A stretch of 64,000 nucleotides of DNA, taken from Trichobilharzia regenti (Eukaryota > Platyhelminthes > Trematoda > Strigeidida > Schistosomatidae). Both the position numbers and the translations under genes were made by a program. The stretch's first letter is position 1. The number at the start of each line of letters is the position of its first letter. The notes under the pieces were generated by a model. That model saw only the letters and a program-made list of their open reading frames with translations, was not told the DNA's origin and searched no databases. Below are positions 24,965 to 36,588 of the stretch, in pieces. The stretch is taken from the NCBI GenBank assembly GCA_944472135.2, contig OX235270.1, forward strand, positions 118,187,842 to 118,251,841. Reading direction: 5' to 3'.

Positions 24965-25640
24965 GTCGGTATCCGAAACACAACATGCATCCATGGCTCG
25001 AGATTGCACAGCTCTTGCCAGTGATGCCTGTTGTCCAATTTGGTAGAGGGTCCTGACGTTGAATGCTCCTACATAAAGTTGGTGATGTGACTTTAAGGGG
25101 CTGTCGGGGGTGTTCCTATGGCTCTCATCGTTGACTGCGGTCACAGAGTGAAGCGAAGATGCCTCACTAGCCTGAAGAATAGTATTAATTGTAGCAGGGG
25201 AGTAAGATGATGAAGGTGATGTGGGTAAAGGAGACTAGTGCTCAGGAAGGCTTCGTGTGCTTTTGGAAGTGTGTGGGCGGTTGTTACTTCCCGGATGCCC
25301 ACACCATGGAAGTTGATTGATTCCTCGTGTACTTGAAACAGAGAGAGGGTTAGTGTTGCGTGACCGCAAAGCCTAGGGGACAACTGCTTGATGCCGGTTA
25401 CACACGGCCTTTATGAACTGGTTTCTTGGTTAGGTTCCGTATTGGTAAACTAACCGCCGGTTATAGACCACCGTAGGGTAAGTCAGGATTTACAGTTCTT
25501 AGAGGCAACATTTTCTTACCTCCTCTCTCCGGAGTGGAGAGACAGCATAGCTGGCATGCTGGTCGTTTGAGGGAAACATCTCCCTGCTGTTACATCCCTG
25601 TCCCCCTGCGGTACGACTTCGCCCTCAGACCCCCAGCATA
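24960..25640 (-). mobile_element. RTE-clade (SR2-like) retrotransposon, 5' fragment
   Basis: Minus-strand frames 24878-25144 and 25141-25383 read through the start of an RTE polyprotein: LYVGAFNVRTLYQIGQQASL then DACCVSDT, which is the start of the apurinic endonuclease. Upstream (to about 25640) lies a GC-richer stretch taken as the leader of the element. The fragment stops soon after the first endonuclease motif, at a TATATA run next to the CR1 tail. No RT follows, so this is a piece lacking its 3' end. Confidence 0.65.
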
Positions 25641-25689
25641 ATGCAGAAAAAATTCTTACACTAAGCCAGTAACTTCTTTTAGTCTAATA

Positions 25690-27300
25690 GCTATCCTAAC
25701 AACCTTCCTGGCGCGGTAGGACCTGCAGGAACAATAGTTCCAGCCAGTGAAGCTTTTTGGGTCATTGAGATGTGCAAGCCCGACCACCACGTCAAGGTCA
25801 GCTATCGGTCGGGGACACAAGTATACAGTGTAACCAAAGATAATTTTGGAGAATCTCGCCAGAACACTCTTGCAGAACATCAAAAGCCTATTCGGATTCA
25901 CGTTGGAAAAGAAAACTACTTACAGGTAGACATTTACCTCGAGAAGTCTAGTGATCAACATATCACTGGCATGGAAATGGCTGATACATTCACTCTGACC
26001 CTTTACAGACAGCTAAATAGCACGGTAGATATCATTGATGCAAGCCATAAGGGTTGCATTTCTGAATTATCGGGCGTAAATCTCATGGATACATTCCACA
26101 TTAACCCACATCGGTTCTATCCAGCCTCCCCAGGTTTTGATGAAATTAGCCCATCTGTCCTGAAACAGTGCTCAGGAGCCCTCTGCAGGCCCTTTTATGA
26201 CATGTATCAACAATTCATTGATTCGTAAAAACTGCCACAGGAGTAGAAGGAGGCCATCCCTTCTTCTGTCTTCAAGGGTAAGAATGGACAAAACGCGATG
26301 AGTTACGAACCAGTGATGTTAATCCCAGTGGCATGGGAAATACTGGAAAGTCTGATTGATGATCACTTCAGGCAACGACTTGACACCAGTAACAAATTTC
26401 ATGTATCACAACATAGTCTTTTGAGAGCTGGATCATCTGTGACGACTCTATTATTAGCATAGAATGATTAGATATCCTGTTGGGAGATGGATGTTCCAGT
26501 ACATGCGATTCCACGAACGTATCTGACACATTTCGACACGACCTTCCACTTCGCAAATAAAGTCAGGCGGATTTCGGTGAACCACTTCTATCACAGTTGA
26601 GAGATTACCTATACAAAATGGATTTCTTCACCAGAGTCAACTGTGCCCGATAATTCCGGTACGGCTTAGGAATTTATCAAGGCTTTATCGTTAGGCCCTT
26701 AATCTCTTTGATTTTATGGGTGGCCCTCCATGCCGTACAAACCGTCAATCTCTTCTCTAAAATGACCACTAGATCTGGGGAGAAATAAAGTACTGAAGAG
26801 ACTCAAAAAGGTTGCATACAGTCATGAATATTCTAGAAGATTGAGCACAGGCTAGCGTATGTCATTCAAGTGCAAATTAGTGCAACTACCCATATGTAGA
26901 TGGCAGAATGTAGGATACTCTCCGTGTGACATCAGAGAGCAACTTAGGTCAAGTATTGACGGAAAAGCTGGGTACGAGCGTGGATTACGTTGGTGATGTA
27001 GTGACAGCATGTGTGGCTACACAATTCACACATATATAGTTAAGTGCGCTCATTCAAGAAAGTTTTCTGGAGCTGTAAAACACATATGCAGGACCACAAT
27101 ATCACAGTTGCAACCCCCACTACTTCAAAGGAGCACCACTTTTTTGGAAAGAGTCCAAAGATGAGAGACAAAACGGGTGATGGGTCTCCGAAATAAACCA
27201 TTAGATCAAAGGCTGAAAAAAATGAGATCTTTTCACACTTAGTAACCGGCGGTTTAGGGATGGCCCAATTACTACCTACAAGAATACGTATATAATTTAA
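25690..27300 (+). pseudogene. CR1-like element copy 2, decayed RT
   Basis: Frame 25770-26228 aligns with copy 1: MEMADTFTLTLYRQLNSTVD versus MAETFSSAFAKQLNSNVD, and PGFDEISPSVLKQCSGALCR versus PGCDDIRPSVLKQCAEALCR. Similarity continues through many stops and shifts to MGLRNKPLDQRLKKM (copy 1: VGLRNRLYDERLKKL) near 27215. The endonuclease part is absent, so it is a 5'-truncated copy. It is clearly older than copy 1. Confidence 0.75.
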
Positions 27301-28319
27301 ATCTCATTATCTATCTCGTTGCGCGTTTTTCTTTCTTACGTCTAAATAGCCTACACCAATTACATCTTTTATTTTTACCCATTATGGTTACTATCATTAT
27401 CTCCCTTTTCGACCACACCAGGTTACTAACGGGGGGGAATGATCAATTCCATTCACAAAAGTGATGCAGTCTTAACACACTGCACATTACAAAACACAGA
27501 TAACCAATCCCCGAAAAGCTCCTCGCAGAGTCAATAAAAGATACAACAGTCGATTTGCAGGACACTCTACTCATAAGATTACTGTGGACCAGGAATATCA
27601 ACCTTACGACCGAGAAGCAACCACAAAAAATTAATTTGGCTTACAGTAGATCGTAAGTAGGATACTGAATATTTTTACACGCCCGAGCTGATTCAGAACA
27701 GCGTTGAACCCTAACTGCCTGTCTTCGCAGAACCGGTGGGAATGATGCAATACAGGGAAAGAAAGTAAACCCAATTCTTCCGGACAACCTCCTCTGCTAA
27801 TGGGAAACATTTTAACTTAGGGATGGCTATGCAGTAGATATGTTAGCCATTGTAATTGTGAAGCATTTCACAGGGATGAATCTTCAGCGGCCATAATAAC
27901 TATTTACAGATAAGGGAGATTCAGTCGTCAGCACCCTGTTCCATTGGGTATTTCTGTCAAACGATGTACGAGTGCTCAAAGTGGCGGAAATTATTAAAAA
28001 GCTAAGTGATTGCTTTCCCGTGGTAAAATGACCTACAAAAGGGAACGCGCTAGCCGAGGCGCTGTTCAGTGTCTCCTAGAGAACCAAGTTTTGACCTGGA
28101 ACAGGTGTAGAACTCCAAGGAGGAAATCAAATTACATCCTGTTTGAATACATGAATAATAATTGCAGTATGAGACTCTGAGAAGATATGAGGTCGCTCAA
28201 ATAGAAATCTGATTAGGAACTTACAGTTTCAGCATCTGTCCTGATTCGTGGCTGATAAGCGCACTAGTACTGGAGTCTTGTGATGAACCTATCAGCAGCC
28301 AAGAGGAAACTGAAACTTA
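27301..28319. other. between CR1-like copies 2 and 3
   Basis: Copy 2 probably ends in the T-rich stretch to about 27420. The rest has no recognised gene; a G-run at 27431-27437 is the only local oddity. It may be a decayed 5' portion of copy 3, but I could not align it. Confidence 0.35.
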
Positions 28320-29340
28320 TTTGCTAATTGCAGAGACAGCTAAGTGACAAGCAAGCATATGACACTTGGATGTTCAGGTATGTCACTGATAACTGAGTGG
28401 TTACACAACCTTTAATTAATCCACGTATTGTTATTGAAAAGATAATAAAACTTCGATCACGGCAAACTTTTCGAACGTGGAAGTCCTGTTCTGTGGAAGA
28501 CATGTTGGATTACTTTTTGGGAATATCTAAGTGGACCGAATATTCTGCATAAGACTCAGAATAGCTTCGGGAAGGACTAATCATGTGCATACAACATTTT
28601 AGCAAGTTGGGATAAATGGAACTCATGATGGAACTAGGACATCCCACTAAATATTAACCTTTCGTTTCCGTCTAGATCGTTTGTACTACTCAAGTTTCCT
28701 TTCTAGAAGGCCCTCCATATAAAGACTGGAATTCAGCTACCATCCTCGATCCTGGCATATCTGACGAATAGGGATTTTTGTGCATACTTAGCTCTGGCAT
28801 AGATTTCACGAAGAATATCTTCCTCTGGTGTCTCGCAGCGCACTACTGTTGGGCGACTATTATTTCTGATATTTATCTGTGATCGGTCGAATAACTCACC
28901 ATATCCAGTCACTTTGGAGGACTAGGAGAGGGGGAGGATACTCACCCAGTTTTCAGGAAAACCTCACCATTATAAAGAATAGAGCCGTTACCAGTGAACT
29001 GCCATGCTTTTACAGCACGCAGATGACATAGAGTCATCTCCCATATGTTTAGAAACAGTCTACACCACACATTTACACAGAGTGACTTAAGGCTACTTTT
29101 GACGAGAATACCAGACGCAAGTAACGACTTTGCGACAGACACGACTAATGCTACTGCAGTCCTCAACTTTGTACACAGGGTTCGGGTGCAACCACATCTG
29201 TACAAAACATCTGTGCCTTTACTCTTCAAAGTTCACAATGCTGTCATACCACCACTGCTGAAGACAGATGCCATTCTCCTAGAGGATACCCAGAGGAGAA
29301 GGAAATGAAGTCGCTGGGCTAGAACACCCGTTGTATGGCG
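28320..29340 (+). pseudogene. CR1-like element copy 3, strongly decayed RT
   Basis: Recognisable pieces in order are LINPRIVIEKI (copy 1: QINPAIVLRKL) near 28405, NILHKTQNSFGKD (NILHEAQHGFRKG) near 28540 and ASWDKWNS (SAWDDWTS). Frame 29045-29308 then carries LRLLLTRIPDASNDFATDTT and DAILLEDTQRR (copy 1: DANLLERVQRR). Internal deletions and many stops are present. It is the oldest of the three copies by visible divergence. Confidence 0.65.
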
Positions 29341-32227
29341 AAGGGCCGTAGAGACAGGATCGTTATACAATAAGCTGCCACAGAATTGTCGATGACGTCA
29401 TGAAGACCTTTGGGTGGTGCCTTGTAGGGAAGCGCAAGATGTGTTGCCCGTCGAAAGACAGAAAAATAGGTGCGATCTGAATCCTCTTCTCCTAGGGTTT
29501 ATTATCCGGAGAATTGTGCTGCGGACGAAGTAAACACCACACTGTCAGTATCTTCAAGAGCTACTCTGATTTTTAGTATATCTCCTGAGTGGGGGGCATT
29601 GTAATCATAATTATTTCCTTAACTTTTGTTTTATTTTTTTACTCGTTTCCCTATCACTCCAGCTTCCAAATTTTTCGATTTTTACGTTCTCCCAACTTAA
29701 GCATGTCCCTTTTATTCACTTTTGTTTTCTCTACTCATCTTTCTTTTTTTATTCTATTCTTCCAATAAACTTTACCTTTCGAATGTTTCCTGCTAATCCA
29801 GTAGAACGGAATCTGCGAATCTAGCTAGTGACTCTTACGTGTAAGAACTCATGAATTGCTCGGAAAACAAAGTGACATCCGTTCATCCGATGCACTTAAC
29901 CAGACTGATGCAGCACGCTGATACAGTAGTTAATTATAAGAGACAATGCAAAGGCATTTAAATTCGATTAACCATTTAACAAAGACAAACAGTAACCTTC
30001 TTGAATTAGACCGGTTTTTTCCAGATAATCTACCTATTGAGGTCTACTGTCTTTAATTTATTAAAATACATATTCTCTGGAAAATTAAATAATCTAAACC
30101 GATAGATATGTTTCGAATAATTTAAGTGATAATTTACGAGGATTCGATTGACTTCAGATTAGATTTTGTCACGGACAGACAACTGTTAAAGGAGCCTATC
30201 TTGCCATGGCTCATACACCTGCAACATTTGAGGAGTAATTTAATTCTCAATGACGAGTGGTTGCGGAATGAATTTTCTGGAGTTATGGTGAGATACAATG
30301 GCCAATTTGATCCAACAATTCCTGTATGAGAACAAACGCTCATCATTGCCATTGGATGAAAATGGCACTTTTGCATGAATTAATAGAAGTTGAAATTTCT
30401 TTAGGTTCCAACTCGGGGTCTTCACCTCAATACCTAAAGGTCCTGTGTTCAATTCACGTAGTAGTCATGATTGTTGATTGATGAAGAGTCGAAGAAGCCG
30501 TCCAATGTTTTCTGGTTTCCAGTGGCTCTCTAAATGATGTCTGTTCGAGACCAAATCTACCTTGGTAATTAGGATTTATTTATCTCTTCATTACGTTACA
30601 TATCAGGTAGAAATTATGCGCTACTGATTCCTGCGGTATTAGAAATTCTTTTACTAATGGAATTAGCCTGAGGATAAACAGTTGTGTAACTGTCTTGATT
30701 TGATTATGAAGAATTAACTGCATGCGTAAAAATATAGTTAATGCGAAACGACATTCTAATGTATTTCCTGGTATTTTATGAAGTTAATACATTTCGATTT
30801 GCTTAATGAATGTTTACTAGTGATCTAGTAATTTTGGAATAAAAATGATTTTTTACTGAGGCACCACTTGAAAACTTAGTAAACTGTCTTTAGGTAAATA
30901 AAGTCTCCTCAATAGCTTCGTCATTTGATATGATTATGAACAGTAGTTTATGCTCACAATGTGATCAAATACTGCATCACTGTGTGTTAAATCAATTAAA
31001 CTTATCTAATATGAAGTTGCATTCTACTACAATGCCTAAGTTCTACAGTAACACTAAAATATGATACTGTTCAATGAATCTTCTGACTGTAAGTTCCGGT
31101 AATGTGGGAAGCTGCAAGTTTCCTGCCTAAGATCTTCAGGATCTAAACAACCAATGGTTGAATTCTCTGATTAAGATGAATGAAAGTTTAGAGGCTGAGG
31201 GTGTTGACGTTCACGAATGGCACGAAGTATACTAAAGCAAGATCTAATAGCCACAGCTTCTATAGCATTCGTTCCCCGTAGACTGAAAGCAAAGCAAAAC
31301 ACAAGAAATGATCGGCTAAAACTACGAATTATATTTCGGGACCGAATCGGAGTGCGAGATGACTGCTTGACTAGCCAGGGATCGTGCACCAACGAAAGAA
31401 GGTAACATGACGGTGTACCAAATGGCATGGATGCTTGACTGAAAGCCTTCAGCTAAACAAATCGACTAAAACAGTGAAGGTCAGCATCCGATGTTCAATG
31501 ATGAATGCTGTGGCCAATAATTCTAGAGAATTATCTACCGCTACAAAGGTTATTTTAATTTCGATTAGTTTCCCTGAAGAGGTTCGAACCAGTTGGTTGA
31601 ACGAAAGGTTTGGAGTTACTTATTTCAATTTCACTGAGATTTTACAAATATTTTTTGCATATGAAACAAGGTCTTTTATAATTTACCAGTTATATCTACT
31701 CTTTATCACCTTTGAAATTCCGAACACCGCTATACTAATTTTCAATTAATTCTTCACCCTAATATCACTCACGTTCATGTATATTTATTTTAGTACCAAT
31801 TCAATCTCCTCTATCCTTCTTTTCTATGTGTTATTTATTTTAAAAAAACACATACACTTATGTCTACTGTTTCACACTGATCTGTCAGTCCATCTATCTG
31901 TAACGCAACTGTTTATTTGAATCAATTTTATATCCTCTGATCAAGAAATACATATTCCCTGTTAATAATTATGACCTTTTCTTCCCTAATTAATACAGAA
32001 TAATTTGGCAGTCGACTTGTTTTTAAGGTAAATGACACAGTGAATGACTCATTCACCCATTCACTCATTCACTCACTCACTATTCTCTGTTTATCATTGT
32101 AAATGTCACCATGGAAGATTTAATTTAAACACACAAATAAAAGTTAACATAAACTGTTAGGATTATGTTCATTACGAGGTTCAATACGAGCAATAGGCGT
32201 TCATTCTGAATCATCCTTTTACTCTGT

Positions 32228-32259
<32 letters not shown>

Positions 32260-33075
32260 TTGGCATTTGAATGAACATAATAGTGAAGTCGATTTTGTGT
32301 GTCTAATTGGGAGGCAGATTTCATCCATTTTACAGGAAAAAAAATCGTATACATGAGGCAAAATTTATTTTTCATTTAAAAAGAAATTGTCTATAATTAC
32401 TAAATGGCAGTTGGTAGGTGAATTTAGGATGTATCAGTTGGACTAATGTCTATCAAAACAGTTTCTGATAAGCCCATAAAGCAGTTCAGCCAATACTTAT
32501 TACTTCATAGGCTATACATAACACCAGAAATCCATTCACTTAATTCATTGTTAAATATGTAGGAAATGATAGTCAAATTGAAAGAATGTTCTGTAAACTT
32601 TTGAATAATTTAATTTAGATTAACCCATTTGTCTAAAACTTTTGGTAATCTGAAGAGTAGATCGTCTGACAGATGACGAACTAGCATTAATATCTCGTCT
32701 AGTTTGAGACTCGTCAGAGATACAAGCGTATGAAGCTGATGAACTTCACCTACGATGACATTGCAGGCCGCCTCCTGCCTGTTATCATTAAACACCAAAT
32801 AGTATTCAGCCATAGAAAGAATCGTTTGCAAAGCATGTCTACATCTCTGAGTCAAGACTGAAATCAAGACCATCAGATTTCAGTGTTCGGATTCAGACAA
32901 TGATTACAAATCCACTGGCTTATAACTTTCGAAGATGTTAATCAGTAATAATAAGCTTTACAGTTGTACTTTACTCCATATCTACGATTAGATAATCTTG
33001 TTTAATCATAAAGTGGGATGACAAAATAGGTTAGAATACTAACTATGTGTTAAAATCAATACATGCGTGACTTAC
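29341..33075. other. T-rich and unclassified DNA, probable intron of the 33-36 kb gene
   Basis: A T-rich 3' flank of copy 3 runs to about 29800. After that no gene is recognised. An 87-codon minus-strand frame at 32610-32873 is open and peptide-like, but its acceptor phase does not fit the donor at 33075 and its start lies in repeat-like sequence. A (CA)n tract lies at 32228-32258. Confidence 0.4.
32228..32258. repeat. (CA)n microsatellite
   Basis: This is an uninterrupted CA dinucleotide tract of about 31 bp. Confidence 0.95.
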
Positions 33076-34899
33076 TTTTTTAACATCAATCCCCGATTCA
33101 ACCAATAACTCATCCACAGTACGATAACCACGAAAGTTTTTCTCTTCTAAATCTGTAAATTTTCTGTCATGATTTTTATTACGACAAACATTGAGCAACA
33201 TTGGTATGGTGATTGGTCGTTTATGACTTTTCATTAGTAAATTTTGTATTTCAGTTGGCATCTTCTGGAATGACTCTTTAGCTTTCCATGACTTGTAGAC
33301 AATCTTACATTGTTCATCGTCTGAATCTCCACTACCATCTGCATAGTAATCTCTGCGTTTTCCGATATCGTTCAGCATCTCTTTGGATGTTTTCTTGTCC
33401 TGTTTAGATGAGATACTGTCTTTTAGTATATCATCGATATCTGTGTGTTGTGAAAAATAGGAAGTTGACATGGCAGAACTTCTACGTCTATTCGATACTC
33501 CATTCTCTACTATTTGTGCACTGTTAACTGAGGAGGTCAGTGTATCCTGCCGTAAAGTAGCTTCAGAATCACGAGAATATCTTACTGCATCCGATTTTCC
33601 ACTAGGTCGTCTGCTTTGCGACCTTAACTGGACAACATCAGAGTTGTTAGTTTTAGGTGGCATATCCCATAGCTGAGAGTTTCCCATTTCACCAGCATGT
33701 GGTGGGTCGGCTTCTTGTAAAGAATTTTGTTGTCGCCAACTGTTAACCTTTTGTATTGGATCTTGGGAGATGGCTGTTTCAAATTTTTTAGCTAATGGTA
33801 ATTTCTGTGATGCTTGATAATCTGCTTTATAATTGGCTTCTTTTTCGGCTAAACTTGCCGCTATTTGTTTCCTCCGTTTAATCTCCTCTTCCAACTCACG
33901 GTTTTTTATTTCATCTTTCTCCCATTTCGCTTTGCGTTCCAGCTGACGAAGACGACGATTTTCCCGTTCAATTTCTAGTTGGATTTGTTTCTTCCAGTCT
34001 TCTTCAAGGATTTTCTCACGTTCCAATCGTTTCTGTTCACTAGGAGTAATGGTACTTGGAGCTGGTGTTGGGCTAACTGGTGGTTGTGTTTGTGCACGTG
34101 ACCTGCCTAAATAGTCAACACCATATACAGATTCCCTCCAACCGCCACGATTAGGCTTAGGACTTTGTGTATCTTCTTCGTTACCTGAAAGCTGTTTTAG
34201 ATATCGTCCTCCGATGTTCATACGTCGCGGAATGCTTACTTTATCTGCACTAGGAAGGGGTGAATTGACTTTAGTGGGTGGGAGAATAATATCATCACCA
34301 GTTTGTGTATAATTGTGTATATTAACAGGACGTGGCATTTTTACTTCTGCTTTCTCTGTTTTTGTTGTAGATATACCTGTTAATTTATTTCTAAAATTAG
34401 AATCTTCTTCAGTCGATGTTGCTCTACTTGTAACAACAATATACTTTGTTAAATTGGCATTATTAACTGACTCGTCTAATTCATCCTCCTCTTTTACAAC
34501 TGATGAAGATAAACTGCTTACTGAAGGTCGATGATAATTACCAGTAGATTTTGATAGATTATTATAGTCTTTTACAGATCCAGAGTCTCTTGAAGATATA
34601 GATCCACTTGGGTAACGACTACTAGAGAAACTTGAAAAATTTGATGAATAATCTGTTCCACTATTTGAATGACGTCCTGAACCATAGGTGTAATCGTTAT
34701 TTTCATTTCTGCCAGTTAGTACAGAGTTGGCACGAGTTTTCCTAGGATTGTATATATCTGAAGCATAACTGGTCCCGAAATTAGGATAGGCTGTTGTTCC
34801 AAGCGGTTTTGATGTAGACGTGTAGGGTGTTGCTGGAACTGAAGCAGTACTTCCAAAATTTTTATTTGATGAATATCCATTTGAATAATTCGATGTTAG
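33076..34899 (-). CDS. large internal exon of an unidentified coiled-coil protein
   Basis: The frame is open for 608 codons between a good acceptor (TTCTTTTTGTTAACAG, with an in-frame TAA just upstream of it) and a GTAAGT donor at 33075, phase 0 at both ends. Residues 1-170 are rich in Ser, Tyr, Asn and Thr; a conserved-looking stretch VSIPRRMNIGGRYLKQL follows. About residues 273-345 form a Glu/Lys/Arg-rich coiled coil (QLERKAKWEKDEIKNREL). The last ~70 residues look like a folded module: SWKAKESFQKMPTEIQNLL then FRGYRTVDELLVESGIDVKK. This composition suggests a cytoskeletal or junction scaffold (LMO7/LIMCH1/Smash-like proteins have such layouts), but I do not recognise the family. It is convincingly coding. 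Confidence 0.8.
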
Positions 34900-35623
34900 C
34901 TGTTAACAAAAAGAAACAATAATGAAAAAGTGAAGAAAAATCTTTCATCAACAATTAAAGTAAACTGAATATATGACCAAACAGATTATATTGAATTGTG
35001 AAGTAGTATTTTTAGGGATTTGATTGGTTACATGTTTGATTCAGAGCTGATATCGGTTAGAGAACGGCTGGAAAACCAGGGAGTATTATATATCTGTCTT
35101 GTCTTTAGAAGTACTCACTGATGGCTCCGCAAAAGATTTAACCCAAGGCCTTCAGTTTATGAGTCGAGCCCACTGGCTACTCACTCAGTGGGATAGAATT
35201 TGATGGCCAATGAATTCTAACTTCTGTCAATTCACGATTTGAAATCAAGGTCACCGAAAGATTACGAGCCGACAGTTGATGTTTCACCACGTAACCACTT
35301 CTGAAATTCTTTTCAATGACAGGTAGTTTTGACCAACTGGCACGTACTGTATAATAATGCTAACGTGACCAGCATATGAAAATATTAGTTCACAATTGAT
35401 AACACGGGTACCGTTGATAAGAACTTTAATCATTAATTTATAGCATGTATATCAGTTTGTTAATGTGAAACTAAATAAGACTATCTCACGGGTAACCGTA
35501 TTTTACTTGTACTCAGGATGTTAAATGTAGCTGACATGTCTTTCGGCTAACTGTTCTGCATAATATAAATGAACAACTAAGTTGATTAGTGGATGGTGAT
35601 TAGCAGTGGAATCCAGGGTGCTC

Positions 35624-35648
35624 ATTTCGTCCTATTTGGGACTCGTCA
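35624..35648 (-). ncRNA. hammerhead-like core, left unit
   Basis: On the minus strand TGACGAG, then TCCCAAATAGGAC and GAAAT. Stem II (GTCC/GGAC) is perfect and box 2 is intact. The first base of box 1 is A instead of C, which should impair cleavage. Confidence 0.6.
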
Positions 35649-35768
35649 TCTGAATTTACCTGTATTCCGCAGTGACTGATGGAAAACTCTTTGGCGTTTG
35701 AAACTAAGGGCATTGGGTTCCAGCTCTGGTGTGAATACCATCACTCACTGCGGAATGCACGTACATCC

Positions 35769-35795
35769 AGACGACGATTCCTAAATGAGACGAAA
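35769..35795 (+). ncRNA. hammerhead-like core, right unit (degenerate)
   Basis: CAGACGACGATTCC is followed by TAAATGAGA and CGAAATGC. Box 2 is kept; box 1 is mutated and stem II is weakened. It is the mirror partner of the left unit. Confidence 0.45.
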
Positions 35796-36077
35796 TGCAC
35801 ATCCGGGATTCCACCGATCCACCGATTAACTTCTAGTTGCATGCTCAGACATCGTCGAAGCATCTGCACGAAAAGCAGACATGTCAACCTGAGGCCGAAC
35901 GCTTCGGTGTAGTTAATCGACGGGAAAATCTCAAATTGAATTAAATGAAAAACTAAATTCTATAGAAAGTAAGACAATGTTTAATTGCTAGTTAGCATAA
36001 TCAACGTATGAAAGGTTTAGTCATATCCTCTAAAACATAAAACATACATATAAATGTATCCTATTATTATTAATTCC

Positions 36078-36246
36078 ATTCCTCTTCGTTCCACGTGGGA
36101 AACAGGACTTCGAGCCAGAGCTATGAAGTTTCGGTAGCAGTTGTATTAACTGGCTTAGCGAGATAAAGGAGTGCGTCAGCCGAAGGTCAAACCCCAAACC
36201 GCCTACGTGGTGGGCGAGCATTCTACCGGTAGGCCACCGACTCACT
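36078..36246 (-). mobile_element. SINE family A, degraded copy A3
   Basis: On the minus strand it has the head GAGTCGGTGGCCTACCGG and a B-box relic, then CACTCCTTTATCTCGC and a tail ending near TTCCACGTGGGAAACAGG/GAAGAGG. The middle body is deleted relative to A1. The tail is followed by ATAATAAT-type repeats (plus strand ATTATTATT). Confidence 0.65.
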
Positions 36247-36525
36247 CAACTGTCCTCTTTGTTTAACTTTCTTATCAGCGTGCTCCATCCGCATGTGACA
36301 CGCAATGTTTTCCCATTGTAACTCATCAGATAAAGAAAATGTCACTATGAAGACCCCACCGTAGGACAGATATCTTTAAATGCCAAGGCCTCACATATTA
36401 TTTCATCAAGTCACCAGAGACACATAACAGTTGTTTGTCTATCCACATCGTTCGGTTTTTTGTTTTTATTATCATTATTACAGAGCATTGAGTTCCTAGA
36501 AGAACATGAGGCTTGAGCAACATAC

Positions 36526-36588
36526 CTCAAATGGACTCAGTTCTCTACTATCACTTTCAGATGATTGCACAACTGCCAAGGGGTTTTT
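36526..36588 (-). CDS. probable upstream exon of the same gene
   Basis: This 63-nt open stretch lies between acceptor AATAATTTTTAG and donor GAG/GTATGT, phase 0 at both ends, so it joins in frame to 34899. It encodes KNPLAVVQSSESDSRELSPF E, a Ser/Glu-rich linker like the start of the large exon. Short length keeps confidence moderate. Confidence 0.5.

Larger units (their letters stand above)
35591..35830. repeat. head-to-head pair of S-alpha-like hammerhead repeats
   Basis: Bases 35591-35682 (minus) and 35738-35830 (plus) are divergent inverted copies of one unit. Shared landmarks are CACTGCGGAAT, a hammerhead-like centre, GGATTCCAC and CACC. The unit resembles the tRNA-like, ribozyme-bearing S-alpha repeat of schistosomes. 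Confidence 0.65.
34900..36525. other. intron of the unidentified gene
   Basis: This intron contains the paired hammerhead repeats (35591-35830) and a SINE A relic (36078-36246). About 35030-35330 holds a GC-richer, repeat-like stretch that I cannot classify. Confidence 0.5.

Noticed and set aside
32610..32873. 87-codon minus-strand ORF near the large exon
   Set aside because: The only nearby acceptor (GATTTCAG) gives phase 1, which cannot follow the phase 0 donor at 33075, and its start lies in sequence resembling Penelope-associated repeat. It stays unclassified.
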